Shown here piece by piece: positions 1 to 7,837 of a stretch of 64,000 nucleotides of DNA; the first letter of the stretch is position 1; every line of letters starts with the position of its first letter. The translations under genes were made by a program, and so were the position numbers. The notes under the pieces were generated by a model, which searched no databases, was not told the origin of the DNA, and saw only the letters and a list, made by a program, of their open reading frames with translations. Where the stretch lies: NCBI GenBank assembly GCA_035559315.1, contig DATMBJ010000099.1, positions 1 to 64,000 of the forward strand, read 5' to 3'. The stretch is from DATLZM01 sp035559315 (lineage in GTDB: Bacteria; Actinomycetota; UBA4738; HRBIN12).

Positions 1-434
1 CGCCGGCCCCGGCCCGGGCCCGCGTCGGGGTGGGGGGCCGAGCCGACGAGCCACACCGCGAGGAGGGCGAAGGCCACGCCCGCGAGCGCGACCGGGCCCG
101 GGCGCTCCCCGAAGGAGAGGCCGACCCCGACGGGGACCACCGAGCCCACCACGGCCGCGGTGGGCGCGGCCACGTTCATGGGCCCGATGGCCAGGGCCCG
201 GTACAGGGCGGCGATCCCCACGCCCCCGCCGACGCCGGCCGCCGCCCCCCACGCGAGGTCCGCCGTCGAGGGCGAGGCGGCGACGGCGGGCGAGAGACCG
301 AGCGTCACCGCCAGGCCGAGCACCTGGGCGACGACCACCACGCGCTCCGCCCGGAGCGTGGTCGACGCGAGACCGCCGAGGAAGTCGGCGACCCCGTAGG
401 CGACCCCTGCGACACCCGCCAGGAGGAGCGGCAC
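1..434 (-). CDS. EamA/DMT-family transporter, N-terminal part (cut by window edge)
   Basis: The minus strand reads MPLLLAGVAGVAYGVADFLG from a GTG at 434 and stays open to the window edge, giving about 144 residues. Hydrophobic segments lie near residues 1-22, 33-51, 59-77, 86-107 and 112-130. Two features look like the first half of a 10-TM EamA drug/metabolite transporter: the small-residue-rich first helix ending ADFLGG, and the segment ALYRALAIGPMNVAAPTAAV. The second half lies outside the window. It is divergent from the lipoprotein gene starting at 493, with about 58 bp between for both promoters. Substrate cannot be told. Confidence 0.7.
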   Translation of the reverse strand, partial: MPLLLAGVAGVAYGVADFLGGLASTTLRAERVVVVAQVLGLAVTLGLSPAVAASPSTADLAWGAAAGVGGGVGIAALYRALAIGPMNVAAPTAAVVGSVVPVGVGLSFGERPGPVALAGVAFALLAVWLVGSAPHPDAGPGRGR

Positions 435-492
435 GCGGAGGAGTCTCCCACGCGCCCCCGCCGCCCGCTGCCGGGCTATCGTGGTCGGCGTC

Positions 493-1803
493 GTGGTCCG
501 AGGGCCCCTGTCCCGCCTCGCCCTCGCGGCGCTCCTCGCGGCGGGCTGCACCGCACCCCGGGGAGCCCCGGCCCCACCCGCCGCGCCCGCCCCCCGCGCG
601 CTCCTCGCCCTCTGGCCGGAGCAGTCGGCCGAGGCTGCAGCGCGGGTGCAGCGCCTCGCCGACCGAGGGGAGCGCTCGGTCCGCTGGCGGCTCGAGCCGC
701 GGGCGGTGGCGCTGCGGTTCGCCCGCGAGGTGTTGGGCTGGCCGCACCCGCTCGTCGCGCGCGAGCAGTCCTGGCGGGCCCTGAACGGCGTGGAGCTCGC
801 CCGCCTCTGGCTCTGCCTTCCGACCGGCTGCCCGGCCGCGGGCCCCGCGTTCCACGAGGAGGTGGTCCTCAAGCGGGTCGTGCGTCCCGGCCCCGGCGGC
901 ATCTGGAGCGTGGCCGAGGTCAACAGCGCCCGCCTCCAGTTCGCGCCCCTCCTGTTCCTCCGGGTCCGCGACGTCGAGGTGCCGGCCGGCTACCGGGTCC
1001 GCCTGCTGTCCCCGGCCCCCCGGACCGGCGGGCTCCCGGAGGGGACCACGGTCGTCGCGGGGTCGGTCGCCTGGACCAGGTGCGGCGCGGTCACGGAGGC
1101 CTCCGAGACCAGGCTCTGGCTCCGCCAGGCGAGGTTCCAGGTGGCCACCAGGGGGTGCGACCCGGACGGCGGGATCGGCGCCCCCGCTCCCGGCTACGTC
1201 TTCGCGCTCCGCGCGGCCGGCGCCGCCGACCCCGGGGCGCTCGCGGCCTCCCTGTTCGACCCGCGGACGCCCCGGGAGCCCCCGGTCACGCTCCTCGACC
1301 TCACCGCCGCCGCCGTCCGCTTCCTCCCGCGCCCCGGGCCGCTCCCCCGGCCGCCGCCCGCCTGGCTCCAGGAGGACCCTCGGACCTACCCGGTCTGCCG
1401 GGGGCGCGACCTCGCGGCCGCGGAGCTCTCGTTCGAGCCCGGGGTGCTGGCGGGCCTGGGCGGCGGGCTCGGGATCGCGGTCGAGGTCCACCGCCGCGGC
1501 GGCGGCCCCTGCCGGGTCCGGGCGCGGCTCGCGCTCACGCTCGAGGGGCCGGACGGACGCCCGCTCCCGATCCGGGGGAACGGCCTCGCCGTCCGGGTCC
1601 GTGGGATCCTCCCGCTCCGGGAGGCGACGGCCGGCTGGTGGTTCCGCTCGTGGTGCCGGCGCGGCCCGCTCGGCGACCGGGTCGCGTTCCGCATCTCCGG
1701 GCTCCGGAGGGACCTCGTGGTGGCCCGGCCGTTCCTCCGTGTGCCGTGCACGGGTCCCCCGGCCGCCGGCCCGCCCTCGCTGGAGGCGCTCCCGGGCGGG
1801 TAG
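493..1803 (+). CDS. Predicted exported lipoprotein of unknown function
   Basis: 436 residues with a clear lipoprotein signal: basic MVRGPLSR, a hydrophobic stretch, then lipobox LLAAGC, so it is probably diacylated and held on the outer face of the membrane. I place the start at GTG 493 because a -10-like TATCGT (477-482) lies 10 nt upstream, as at other leaderless genes here; an in-frame GTG at 481 would give a slightly longer signal peptide. After the Cys comes an Ala/Pro linker, then a mixed alpha/beta region with several cysteines (WLCLPTGC, WTRCGAV, TRGCDPD, YPVCRGRD) that could form disulfides. I recognise no domain. Confidence 0.7.
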   Translation: MVRGPLSRLALAALLAAGCTAPRGAPAPPAAPAPRALLALWPEQSAEAAARVQRLADRGERSVRWRLEPRAVALRFAREVLGWPHPLVAREQSWRALNGVELARLWLCLPTGCPAAGPAFHEEVVLKRVVRPGPGGIWSVAEVNSARLQFAPLLFLRVRDVEVPAGYRVRLLSPAPRTGGLPEGTTVVAGSVAWTRCGAVTEASETRLWLRQARFQVATRGCDPDGGIGAPAPGYVFALRAAGAADPGALAASLFDPRTPREPPVTLLDLTAAAVRFLPRPGPLPRPPPAWLQEDPRTYPVCRGRDLAAAELSFEPGVLAGLGGGLGIAVEVHRRGGGPCRVRARLALTLEGPDGRPLPIRGNGLAVRVRGILPLREATAGWWFRSWCRRGPLGDRVAFRISGLRRDLVVARPFLRVPCTGPPAAGPPSLEALPGG

Positions 1804-1841
1804 GGCCGCCCCGTCGGCCCCTCGGCTACCATGGCGCGGCC

Positions 1842-2507
1842 GTGCGTCGCGTCGAACCCACCGAGAGGACCCGCGTCCGCCGCCTCCCCGAACGGGGGGT
1901 CTACGACCGGACGGTCATCGACGCGATCCTCGACGAGGCCCTCGTCTGCCACCTCGCGACCCTGGTGGACGGCTCCCCGCGGGTAATCCCCACCATCCAC
2001 GCCCGGGTGGGCGACGCGCTGTACGTCCACGGCTCCCCCGCGAGCGGGACGCTCCGCGCCCTCCGCGAGGGCGCGGAGGTGTGCCTCGCCGCCACGCTCG
2101 TGGACGGGCTCGTGCTCGCGCGCTCCGGCTTCCACAGCTCGATCAACTACCGCTCGGTGATCGTCTACGGGCGGGCGCGGGAGGTCACCGACCCCGAGGA
2201 GAAGCGCCGCGCCCAGGCCGCCCTCGTGGACCACGTCGCGCCGGGGCGCTCGGCCGAGGTCCGCCCGCCCACCGACCGAGAGCTGCGGCAGACCGCGATC
2301 TTCGCGATCCCCCTCGACGAAGCGTCGGCCAAGGTCCGGACCGGACCGCCCGTGGACGACGAGGAGGACCTGGGCCTCCCGATCTGGGCCGGCGTCCTCC
2401 CGCTCCGGACCGTCGTGGGGCCGCCCGAGGCCGACCCTCGCCTCCCGCCGGGCATCGGACCCCCCGAGAGCGTCCTCCGCTACCGGCGGCCCGGAGCGCC
2501 GGGCTGA
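1842..2507 (+). CDS. Pyridoxamine 5'-phosphate oxidase-like FMN split-barrel protein
   Basis: 221 residues resembling the Pyridox_ox_2 (PF12900) branch of split-barrel flavoproteins: an N-terminal helix leading into LVCHLATLVDGSPRVIPTIH, then the strand YVHGSPASGTLRALREG and the block SGFHSSINYRSVIVYGRA. These proteins usually bind FMN or F420 and reduce or bind small aromatic substrates; the substrate here is unknown. Start GTG 1842 is chosen because a TACCAT -10 element (1827-1832) ends 9 nt upstream and no Shine-Dalgarno is visible. It stands alone, between the lipoprotein gene and padR. Confidence 0.8.
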   Translation: MRRVEPTERTRVRRLPERGVYDRTVIDAILDEALVCHLATLVDGSPRVIPTIHARVGDALYVHGSPASGTLRALREGAEVCLAATLVDGLVLARSGFHSSINYRSVIVYGRAREVTDPEEKRRAQAALVDHVAPGRSAEVRPPTDRELRQTAIFAIPLDEASAKVRTGPPVDDEEDLGLPIWAGVLPLRTVVGPPEADPRLPPGIGPPESVLRYRRPGAPG

Positions 2508-2550
2508 GCGGGTCCTGCGACAGGAGGGACGCGCGGCGCGTCCTCCCGGT

Positions 2551-2609
2551 TTGACGCGGCCCCGCCCGCCGGGTATATATCGAGCCGATATATCCGTCCG
2601 TTATATCGG
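2551..2609 (+). promoter_or_regulatory. padR-ino1 promoter with overlapping PadR-type operator
   Basis: A near-consensus promoter, TTGACG (2551-2556), 17 nt, TATATA (2574-2579), is overlaid by an 8+8 inverted repeat, ATATATCG-AGC-CGATATAT (2575-2593). A third half-site TATATCGG sits at 2602-2609. The AT-rich dyads stand out against the GC-rich surroundings and cover the -10 and start region. They are likely where PadR binds its own promoter. Repression is inferred; the repeat is seen directly. Confidence 0.75.
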
Positions 2610-2637
2610 TTCGACACAGATGGAAGGACGACGAGGG

Positions 2638-3213
2638 ATGCTCGAGCTCGCGGTCCTCGGCCTGCTGAAGGAGCGCTCCATGCACGGCTACCAGCTCTCG
2701 AAGCGGCTCACGGACACGCTCGGGGGGTTCTGGCGGGTCTCCTACGGCTCGCTCTACCCGAGCCTGCGCCGGCTCGAGCGCGAGGGGGCCGTGGAGAAGG
2801 TCTTCGACGAGCAGGCCGTCGGCCGCCGGAAGAACGTGTACCGGATCACCGAGAAGGGCGAGCGGCTGTTCCTCGACCTCCTCCAGGAGGCGGGGACCGA
2901 GAGCCCCGAGGAGAACCGGTTCCGGGTGCGGCTCGCGTTCTTCAAGTACCTGGCCCCCGATACCCGGATCCGCCTCCTCGAGCGGCGCCGCGCCTACCTC
3001 GAGGAGCGGCTCTCCACGATCAAGGACATGCTCCAGGCCCGGCGGGAGCGGTACGACACCTACACGCTCTCGCTGATGGAGCACGGCCAGGTCTCCACCG
3101 AGCAGGACATCGCCTGGCTCGACGGGCTGATCCGAGCCGAGCGGAACCGCACCGGGGGCGCGGAGCGACCCGAGCGCCGCCGGGCGCTGCGGAGGAAGGA
3201 GCGCACCACATGA
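2638..3213 (+). CDS. PadR-family transcriptional regulator (Rv0047c-like)
   Basis: 191 residues. It begins [20 protein letters not shown], the standard start of a PadR winged helix, with the wing and recognition helix in [18 protein letters not shown] and an Arg/Lys patch [10 protein letters not shown]. Residues about 95-180 form the helical dimerisation domain ([13 protein letters not shown]). The Met at 2638 is preferred over the in-frame ATG 2620 because family members start here and AGGACGACGAGGG precedes it. It overlaps ino1 by 4 nt (ATGA), the same pairing as Rv0047c-Rv0046c in Mycobacterium tuberculosis, so it probably controls inositol phosphate synthesis. Confidence 0.92.
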   Translation: MLELAVLGLLKERSMHGYQLSKRLTDTLGGFWRVSYGSLYPSLRRLEREGAVEKVFDEQAVGRRKNVYRITEKGERLFLDLLQEAGTESPEENRFRVRLAFFKYLAPDTRIRLLERRRAYLEERLSTIKDMLQARRERYDTYTLSLMEHGQVSTEQDIAWLDGLIRAERNRTGGAERPERRRALRRKERTT

Positions 3214-4331
3214 GCAAGGTCAGGCTGGCCATCGTCGGCGTGGGCAACTGCGCCTCGTCGCTCGTGCAGGGCATCGAGTACTACCGCGACGCGCCCGAGG
3301 ACCAGCGCGTGCCGGGCCTCATGCACGTCCGCCTCGGCCCCTACCACGTGCGCGACGTCGAGGTCGTCGCGGCCTTCGACGTCGACGCCAAGAAGGTCGG
3401 CCGGGACGTCGCCGAGGCCATCTTCACCGAGCCGAACAACACGATCCGCTTCGCGGACGTCCCCCCCACCGGGGTGACGGTCCTCCGGGGGCCCACCCTC
3501 GACGGCCTCGGGAAGTACTACCGCGAGGTCGTGACCGAGTCCGACGAGCCCGAGGTCGACGTGGCGGCCGCCCTCCGCGAGGCCGGGGCCGAGGTCGTCG
3601 CCTGCTACCTCCCGGTCGGGAGCGAGCAGGCCGTCCGCCACTACGCGCAGGCCGCGATCGACGCCGGCTGCGCGTTCGTGAACTGCCTGCCGGTGTTCAT
3701 CGCGAGCGACCAGGGGTGGGCGCGGCGGTTCGCCGAGGCGGGCCTCCCGGTCGTGGGCGACGACATCAAGAGCCAGGTGGGCGCCACCATCGTCCACCGG
3801 GTGCTCGCCAAGCTGTTCGAGGACCGCGGCGTGCTCCTCGAGCGCACCTCCCAGCTCAACTTCGGCGGGAACATGGACTTCCTGAACATGCTCGAGCGGG
3901 AGCGGCTCGCGTCCAAGAAGCTCTCGAAGACCCGGGCCGTCACCTCCCAGCTGTCGCGGGATATCGGGGAGGGGAACATCCACATCGGGCCCTCCGACCA
4001 CGTGCCGTGGCTCGAGGACCGGAAGTGGGCGCACATCCGGCTCGAGGGCCGGGAGTTCGGCGACGTGCCGATCTCGATCGAGCTGAAGCTCGAGGTGTGG
4101 GACAGCCCGAACTCGGCGGGGGTGGCGATCGACGCGATCCGCTGCGCGAAGCTCGCGATGGACCGCGGCATCGGCGGCCCCCTGATCGGCCCCTCGGCCT
4201 ACTTCATGAAGTCGCCGCCGGTGCAGTTCTCCGACGAGGCGGCGCGGGAGATGGTCGAGGCGTTCATCCTGGGCGACGACGGTTCGACGCACGCGGACTG
4301 GACGGCGTTCTTCGACAGCCAGCGCGCGTAG
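3210..4331 (+). CDS. ino1: Inositol-3-phosphate synthase
   Basis: 373 residues, the size of the short actinobacterial enzyme. It converts glucose 6-phosphate to 1D-myo-inositol 3-phosphate using bound NAD, feeding phosphatidylinositol and, in many actinobacteria, mycothiol. The Rossmann motif [13 protein letters not shown] lies at about residues 9-21. The active-site blocks [12 protein letters not shown] and [11 protein letters not shown] and the late [13 protein letters not shown] are all present. Translation is coupled to padR (ATGA overlap) and shares its promoter. No anomaly is seen. Confidence 0.97.
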   Translation: MSKVRLAIVGVGNCASSLVQGIEYYRDAPEDQRVPGLMHVRLGPYHVRDVEVVAAFDVDAKKVGRDVAEAIFTEPNNTIRFADVPPTGVTVLRGPTLDGLGKYYREVVTESDEPEVDVAAALREAGAEVVACYLPVGSEQAVRHYAQAAIDAGCAFVNCLPVFIASDQGWARRFAEAGLPVVGDDIKSQVGATIVHRVLAKLFEDRGVLLERTSQLNFGGNMDFLNMLERERLASKKLSKTRAVTSQLSRDIGEGNIHIGPSDHVPWLEDRKWAHIRLEGREFGDVPISIELKLEVWDSPNSAGVAIDAIRCAKLAMDRGIGGPLIGPSAYFMKSPPVQFSDEAAREMVEAFILGDDGSTHADWTAFFDSQRA

Positions 4332-4389
4332 CGCGGGCCCGCCCCCTGGCCCGAGGGGCGGCCGGGCCCGGCTCCCCTACCATCGGCCC

Positions 4390-5844
4390 GTGAGGGGATC
4401 GCTCGACCGGGCCCGGGAGGCCGTCCGCAGCCCGGACTTCCGCCGGCTGTTGCTGATGCGCCTCGCGAGCCAGTTCGGCGACGGGCTGTTCCAGGCCTCG
4501 CTGGTGGCCTCGGTGATCTTCGCGCCGGAGCGGCAGACGACGGCGGTCGGCTTCGCCAAGGCCACCGCCCTCGTCTCCCTCCCGTTCTCCGTGATCGGCC
4601 CGTTCACCGGGGTGTTCATCGACCGCTGGCCCCGGCGGCGGATCCTCGTCGCCGCCCCCTGGCTCCGGGCGGCCGCGGCGCCCCTCGTGCTGTTCGACCC
4701 CGAGGCGTCGGCGCTGCCGTTCTACGCCGGCGCCCTCTGGGTGCTCTCGGTGAACCGGTTCTTCCTCGCCACCGCCCAGGCCGTGGTCCCGCGGCTGGTC
4801 CCCACCGAGGACCTCCTCGTGGCCAACTCCCTCGCCACCGTCGGGGGGACGGTCTCGCTCCTCGCCGGGGTCTTCGCGGGCGGCCTCCTCGCCGACGCGC
4901 TCGGCACGGTCCCGGTGATCGCGGCCGCCGGGGGGCTCTGGCTCCTCGCGTCGGGCCTCGCCGCGCGGATCCGTTCGGACCTCGTGCCCCACGCCTTGCC
5001 GGCGGCGCCCCTCGGGCACGAGCTCGTCCGGGTGGCCCGGGAGTTCCGCGAGGGGATCGCCCACCTGGTCCGCGCGCCCCGGGCGGTCGGCCCCATCACG
5101 TCGATCGCCGTGGACCAGTTCGGCCAGGGCGTCGTGCTCGTGTTCTCGCTGTTCGTGTTCCGGGACATGTTCCGGGAGGGGGTGGGGTCGTTCTCCTGGC
5201 TGATCGGGGCGGGCGGCGCCGGCGTGTTCCTCGGCATCCTCACCGTCGGGAAGCTCGAGGAGCGCTTCCGGAAGGAGTGGATCGTGGCCGGCGCGTTCCT
5301 CCTCGGGGGAGCGAGCGTGGCCGCGGTCTCGCTCCGGATCACCGGCCCGACCGTCCTGCTCGCGAGCTTCGTGGTCGGGCTCACGTTCGCCTGGAAGAAG
5401 GTCCCGGTCGACACGATGGTCCAGGAGGCGGTCCCCGACGCCTTCCGGGGGCGGGTGTTCGCCGTGTACGACGTGGCCTACAACGTCGTGCGGCTCCTCG
5501 CGGCGATCGCGGCGATCCCGCTCCTCCCTGCCCTCGGGCTGCGCGGCTCGGTGGCGGCGATCGGGGCGGGCTTCGTGCTCTGGTCCCCGGTGCTGCCGCT
5601 GTGGGTGGGCCGGGTCCCCGAGATCGTCCTCCGGTTCTACGAGGGAGCCCGGGCCGAGGAGTGGCCGAGGGCCGTGGTCTGGGGCGGCGTGGAGGAGCCC
5701 GTGGAGGTGGAGCGGACCTGGCTCGAGGAGCGGGACGGGCTCCGGCGCCGCTGCTTCACGCTCCGGCTCGCCGACGGCACCGTGATCGACGTCTCCCGGG
5801 CGGAGCCCGACGGCGCCTGGCGCCTCGACGCCGAGCGCGCCTGA
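4390..5844 (+). CDS. MFS transporter (MFS_3/EntS-like) with soluble C-terminal tail
   Basis: 484 residues. Multiple transmembrane helices follow DFRRLLLMRLASQFGDGL, and the loop between helices 2 and 3 carries GVFIDRWPRRRILV, the family D-R-x-x-R-R signature. It resembles the MFS_3 exporters that include EntS. About 70 residues after the last helix (from FYEGARAEEWPRAVV) form a charged cytosolic tail, unusual for the family. Start GTG 4390 sits 6 nt after TACCAT (4378-4383), a leaderless arrangement. Substrate unknown. Confidence 0.85.
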   Translation: MRGSLDRAREAVRSPDFRRLLLMRLASQFGDGLFQASLVASVIFAPERQTTAVGFAKATALVSLPFSVIGPFTGVFIDRWPRRRILVAAPWLRAAAAPLVLFDPEASALPFYAGALWVLSVNRFFLATAQAVVPRLVPTEDLLVANSLATVGGTVSLLAGVFAGGLLADALGTVPVIAAAGGLWLLASGLAARIRSDLVPHALPAAPLGHELVRVAREFREGIAHLVRAPRAVGPITSIAVDQFGQGVVLVFSLFVFRDMFREGVGSFSWLIGAGGAGVFLGILTVGKLEERFRKEWIVAGAFLLGGASVAAVSLRITGPTVLLASFVVGLTFAWKKVPVDTMVQEAVPDAFRGRVFAVYDVAYNVVRLLAAIAAIPLLPALGLRGSVAAIGAGFVLWSPVLPLWVGRVPEIVLRFYEGARAEEWPRAVVWGGVEEPVEVERTWLEERDGLRRRCFTLRLADGTVIDVSRAEPDGAWRLDAERA

Positions 5845-5879
5845 CCAGGGGTCGCGGCCCGGCCCTCCCACGGGGCAGG

Positions 5880-6773
5880 ATGGAACCGGAGGGACGCCGC
5901 GTGGGTCGGGTCGTGCGGATGCGCGGACGGCGGATGGCGGTCGGGGCGTGCGTGGCGGCGGCCGTCGCGCTCGCCGCCTGCTCCGAGCCGGCCGGGGGGA
6001 TGGGAGCCGCCGGGGCCGCCGGGGCCGGGATCGCCCGAGCCGGGGCCGCCGGGGCGCGGTCCGCAGCGCCCGGAGCCGCCGCCGAGGCCCGCCGGGGGAG
6101 CCCCCTCCCGAGCTCGACCCCGGCGGCCGGGTCGTCCTCCACCTCGCCGGAGGGGCCCGGGGTCCCCCTCCTCCCGGAGGTCGGCCCCACCCGTCCCTGG
6201 ACGATCTCCCCGATCCGGGGGGAGCTCCGCCGCGCCCTGGTCCCCCGGAACTGGCGGCCGGGCTGCCCGGTGCCCCTCGACGACCTCCGCTGGCTGACCG
6301 TGGCCTACCGGGGCTTCGACGGCCGGCGGCGCGTCGGGCCCATCGTGGTCCACGAGGCCGTGGCCGAGGACGTCCGGTGGGTGTTCCGCCGCCTGTTCCG
6401 AGCCGGGTTCCCGATCAAGCGGGTGGCGCTCCCCCGCCGGTTCCGGGACCTCCCGCGCAGCGAGACCTGGGACGACACCCGGAACGTCACCTCGGGCTTC
6501 AACTGCCGCCCGGTGACCGACGGGACCTCGTGGTCCCAGCACGCCTACGGCCTCGCGATCGATATCAACCCCCTGCAGAACCCCTACGTGCGGCCCGACG
6601 GCTCGGTGCTCCGGCGGGCCGCGAGGCCCTACCGGGACCGGAGCCTCGACCGCCCCGGGATGATCCACGAGGGCGACGCGGTGGTGGAGGCCTTCGACGC
6701 GATCGGCTGGGAGTGGGGCGGCCGCTGGCGCACGCTCAAGGACTACATGCACTTCTCGGCCACCGGGCGCTGA
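5880..6773 (+). CDS. Lipoprotein M15-like D-Ala-D-Ala carboxypeptidase-family protein
   Basis: 297 residues. A long basic N-terminus leads to VAAAVALAAC, a lipobox, so the mature protein is probably a lipoprotein. An Ala/Gly/Pro/Ser-rich linker follows (to about residue 105). The catalytic domain shows the M15 zinc signature: SQHAYGLAIDINP (His and Asp ligands, about residues 218-230) and DYMHFS near the end supplying the last His. These enzymes trim peptidoglycan stem peptides outside the membrane. In-frame starts at 5901, 5919 and 5934 would shorten the n-region. It is convergent with the sulfur cassette. Confidence 0.82.
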   Translation: MEPEGRRVGRVVRMRGRRMAVGACVAAAVALAACSEPAGGMGAAGAAGAGIARAGAAGARSAAPGAAAEARRGSPLPSSTPAAGSSSTSPEGPGVPLLPEVGPTRPWTISPIRGELRRALVPRNWRPGCPVPLDDLRWLTVAYRGFDGRRRVGPIVVHEAVAEDVRWVFRRLFRAGFPIKRVALPRRFRDLPRSETWDDTRNVTSGFNCRPVTDGTSWSQHAYGLAIDINPLQNPYVRPDGSVLRRAARPYRDRSLDRPGMIHEGDAVVEAFDAIGWEWGGRWRTLKDYMHFSATGR

Positions 6774-6839
6774 CCGGCCCCCAGGGACCACGGGCGACCG
6801 GGGCCGGAGCCGCTCCGCGGGCCGGGGACGTGGCCCCGC

Positions 6840-7337
6840 TCAGATGAAGAGCTGGATGTCGGCCTCCTTCATCTCCAGGAGGGCCGTGGCCGCCCCGATG
6901 GGCTCCGGGAGGCCGTCCAGCAGGTGCTCCCGCTTGAGGCCGAGCATGTCCATCGTCATCTGGCACGGCACGAGGTTCACGCCCATGTCCCGGGCCATCT
7001 CCAGGAGCTCCGTGGGGTGGGGGGTCTTGTAGTCCCGGGCCAGCTTGGCGAGCATCTTCGGGCCGATCCCGGCGAAGTTCATCTTGGAGAGCTTGGCCTT
7101 CCGCACGCTCCCCGGGTTGTAGATCGCGAGCATCTTCTGCATCCAGTTGAACCCGGTCTTCCTCGCGTGCTCCGGCTTCACCAGCGCGAACAGCCCCCAG
7201 AAGGTGAAGAACACCGTGGCCTGCATCCCCGAGGCGACCGCGGTGGTCGCGAGGATCAGCGTCGGCCAGATCCGGTCGAGGTCGCCGGACCAGGCGATGA
7301 TCGTGATCTTGCTCGGCTTCCCGTTGCCCTCGCCCAT
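6840..7337 (-). CDS. DsrE/DsrF-like sulfur-relay protein
   Basis: 165 residues. MGEGNGKPSKITIIAWSGDL begins a DsrE fold, followed by FFTFWGLFALVKPE and a C-terminal NLVPCQMTMDMLGL whose Cys (about 125) is in the position where DsrE-type proteins carry persulfide. The long insertion with two Lys-rich segments is typical of the DsrE2-like branch found beside TusA. It follows tusA by 9 nt and the two are probably cotranscribed. Likely job: passing sulfane sulfur with TusA; direction and final acceptor cannot be told. Confidence 0.82.
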   Translation of the reverse strand: MGEGNGKPSKITIIAWSGDLDRIWPTLILATTAVASGMQATVFFTFWGLFALVKPEHARKTGFNWMQKMLAIYNPGSVRKAKLSKMNFAGIGPKMLAKLARDYKTPHPTELLEMARDMGVNLVPCQMTMDMLGLKREHLLDGLPEPIGAATALLEMKEADIQLFI

Positions 7338-7346
7338 CGTCCCACC

Positions 7347-7622
7347 TCACACCTTCCGGATGCGGTAGCGGAAGACGCCGTCCCCGCCCCGCTCCCGCTC
7401 GAGCAGCTCGTTCCCGGTGAGCCGGGCCCAGGCCGGAACGTCGGACCAGGAACCGGGGTCGGTGGCCAGCAGCTCGACGACCTCGCCGGCGGGGACGTCC
7501 TTGAGCGCGCGGGCGAGCGTCACGAGCGGCCCGGGGCAGGACTGCCCGCGGGCGTCGATGGACCTCGACGCCGGCTCGCCGACGTCGTGGCGGGTGCTCT
7601 CGATCGCGGTGGAAGCATCCAT
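7347..7622 (-). CDS. TusA-family sulfur carrier protein
   Basis: 91 residues. RSIDARGQSCPGPLVTLARA contains the TusA signature, with the persulfide-carrying Cys at about residue 29 followed by PGP. The rest fits the two-layer alpha/beta fold (VVELLATDPGSWSDVPAW). A good AGGAGG precedes the ATG. It lies between the small cysteine-rich ORF and the DsrE-like gene, in a cassette that also includes an SQR-like flavoprotein, a combination known from sulfur oxidation and persulfide detoxification loci. Confidence 0.9.
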   Translation of the reverse strand: MDASTAIESTRHDVGEPASRSIDARGQSCPGPLVTLARALKDVPAGEVVELLATDPGSWSDVPAWARLTGNELLERERGGDGVFRYRIRKV

Positions 7623-7682
7623 GGCACGGGCCTCCTGAGAGGAACGATGGGATCCGGTCGGGGGTGGGTGCCGTGCGGGCGG

Positions 7683-7772
7683 CTAGGCGCAGGCGCCGCC
7701 CGGCACCCCGGGACAGCAGCACCGGCAGGGGATCATGATCCCCACGAGACCGCGGCACCGCGTCCTGATCAT
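7683..7772 (-). CDS. Possible 29-residue cysteine-rich micropeptide
   Basis: An ATG at 7772 opens a 29-codon frame ending in TAG, containing six cysteines, including the cluster PCRCCCPG and a penultimate Cys. It sits between the SQR-like gene and tusA, in the same direction. A TAGGAT -10-like box (7789-7784 on this strand) lies 11 nt upstream, so it could be leaderless; an earlier in-frame ATG at about 7799 also exists. A perfect 16-bp palindrome, GGGGATCATGATCCCC (7728-7743), lies inside the frame and might instead be a regulatory site. Coding status is uncertain; the Cys density in a sulfur locus is the main argument. Confidence 0.35.
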   Translation of the reverse strand: MIRTRCRGLVGIMIPCRCCCPGVPGGACA

Positions 7773-7837
7773 CGCAACTGCAAATCCTACCCCTCCCATG
7801 GGAAAGACCGCAAGCGGGAGCCGGGCCGCAGCCACGC

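Noticed and set aside
30..2507. 825-residue open frame on the plus strand
   Set aside because: Only the last 221 codons make a recognisable protein; the rest is Arg/Pro/Gly-rich antisense or off-frame sequence of the EamA and lipoprotein genes, as expected at this GC content.
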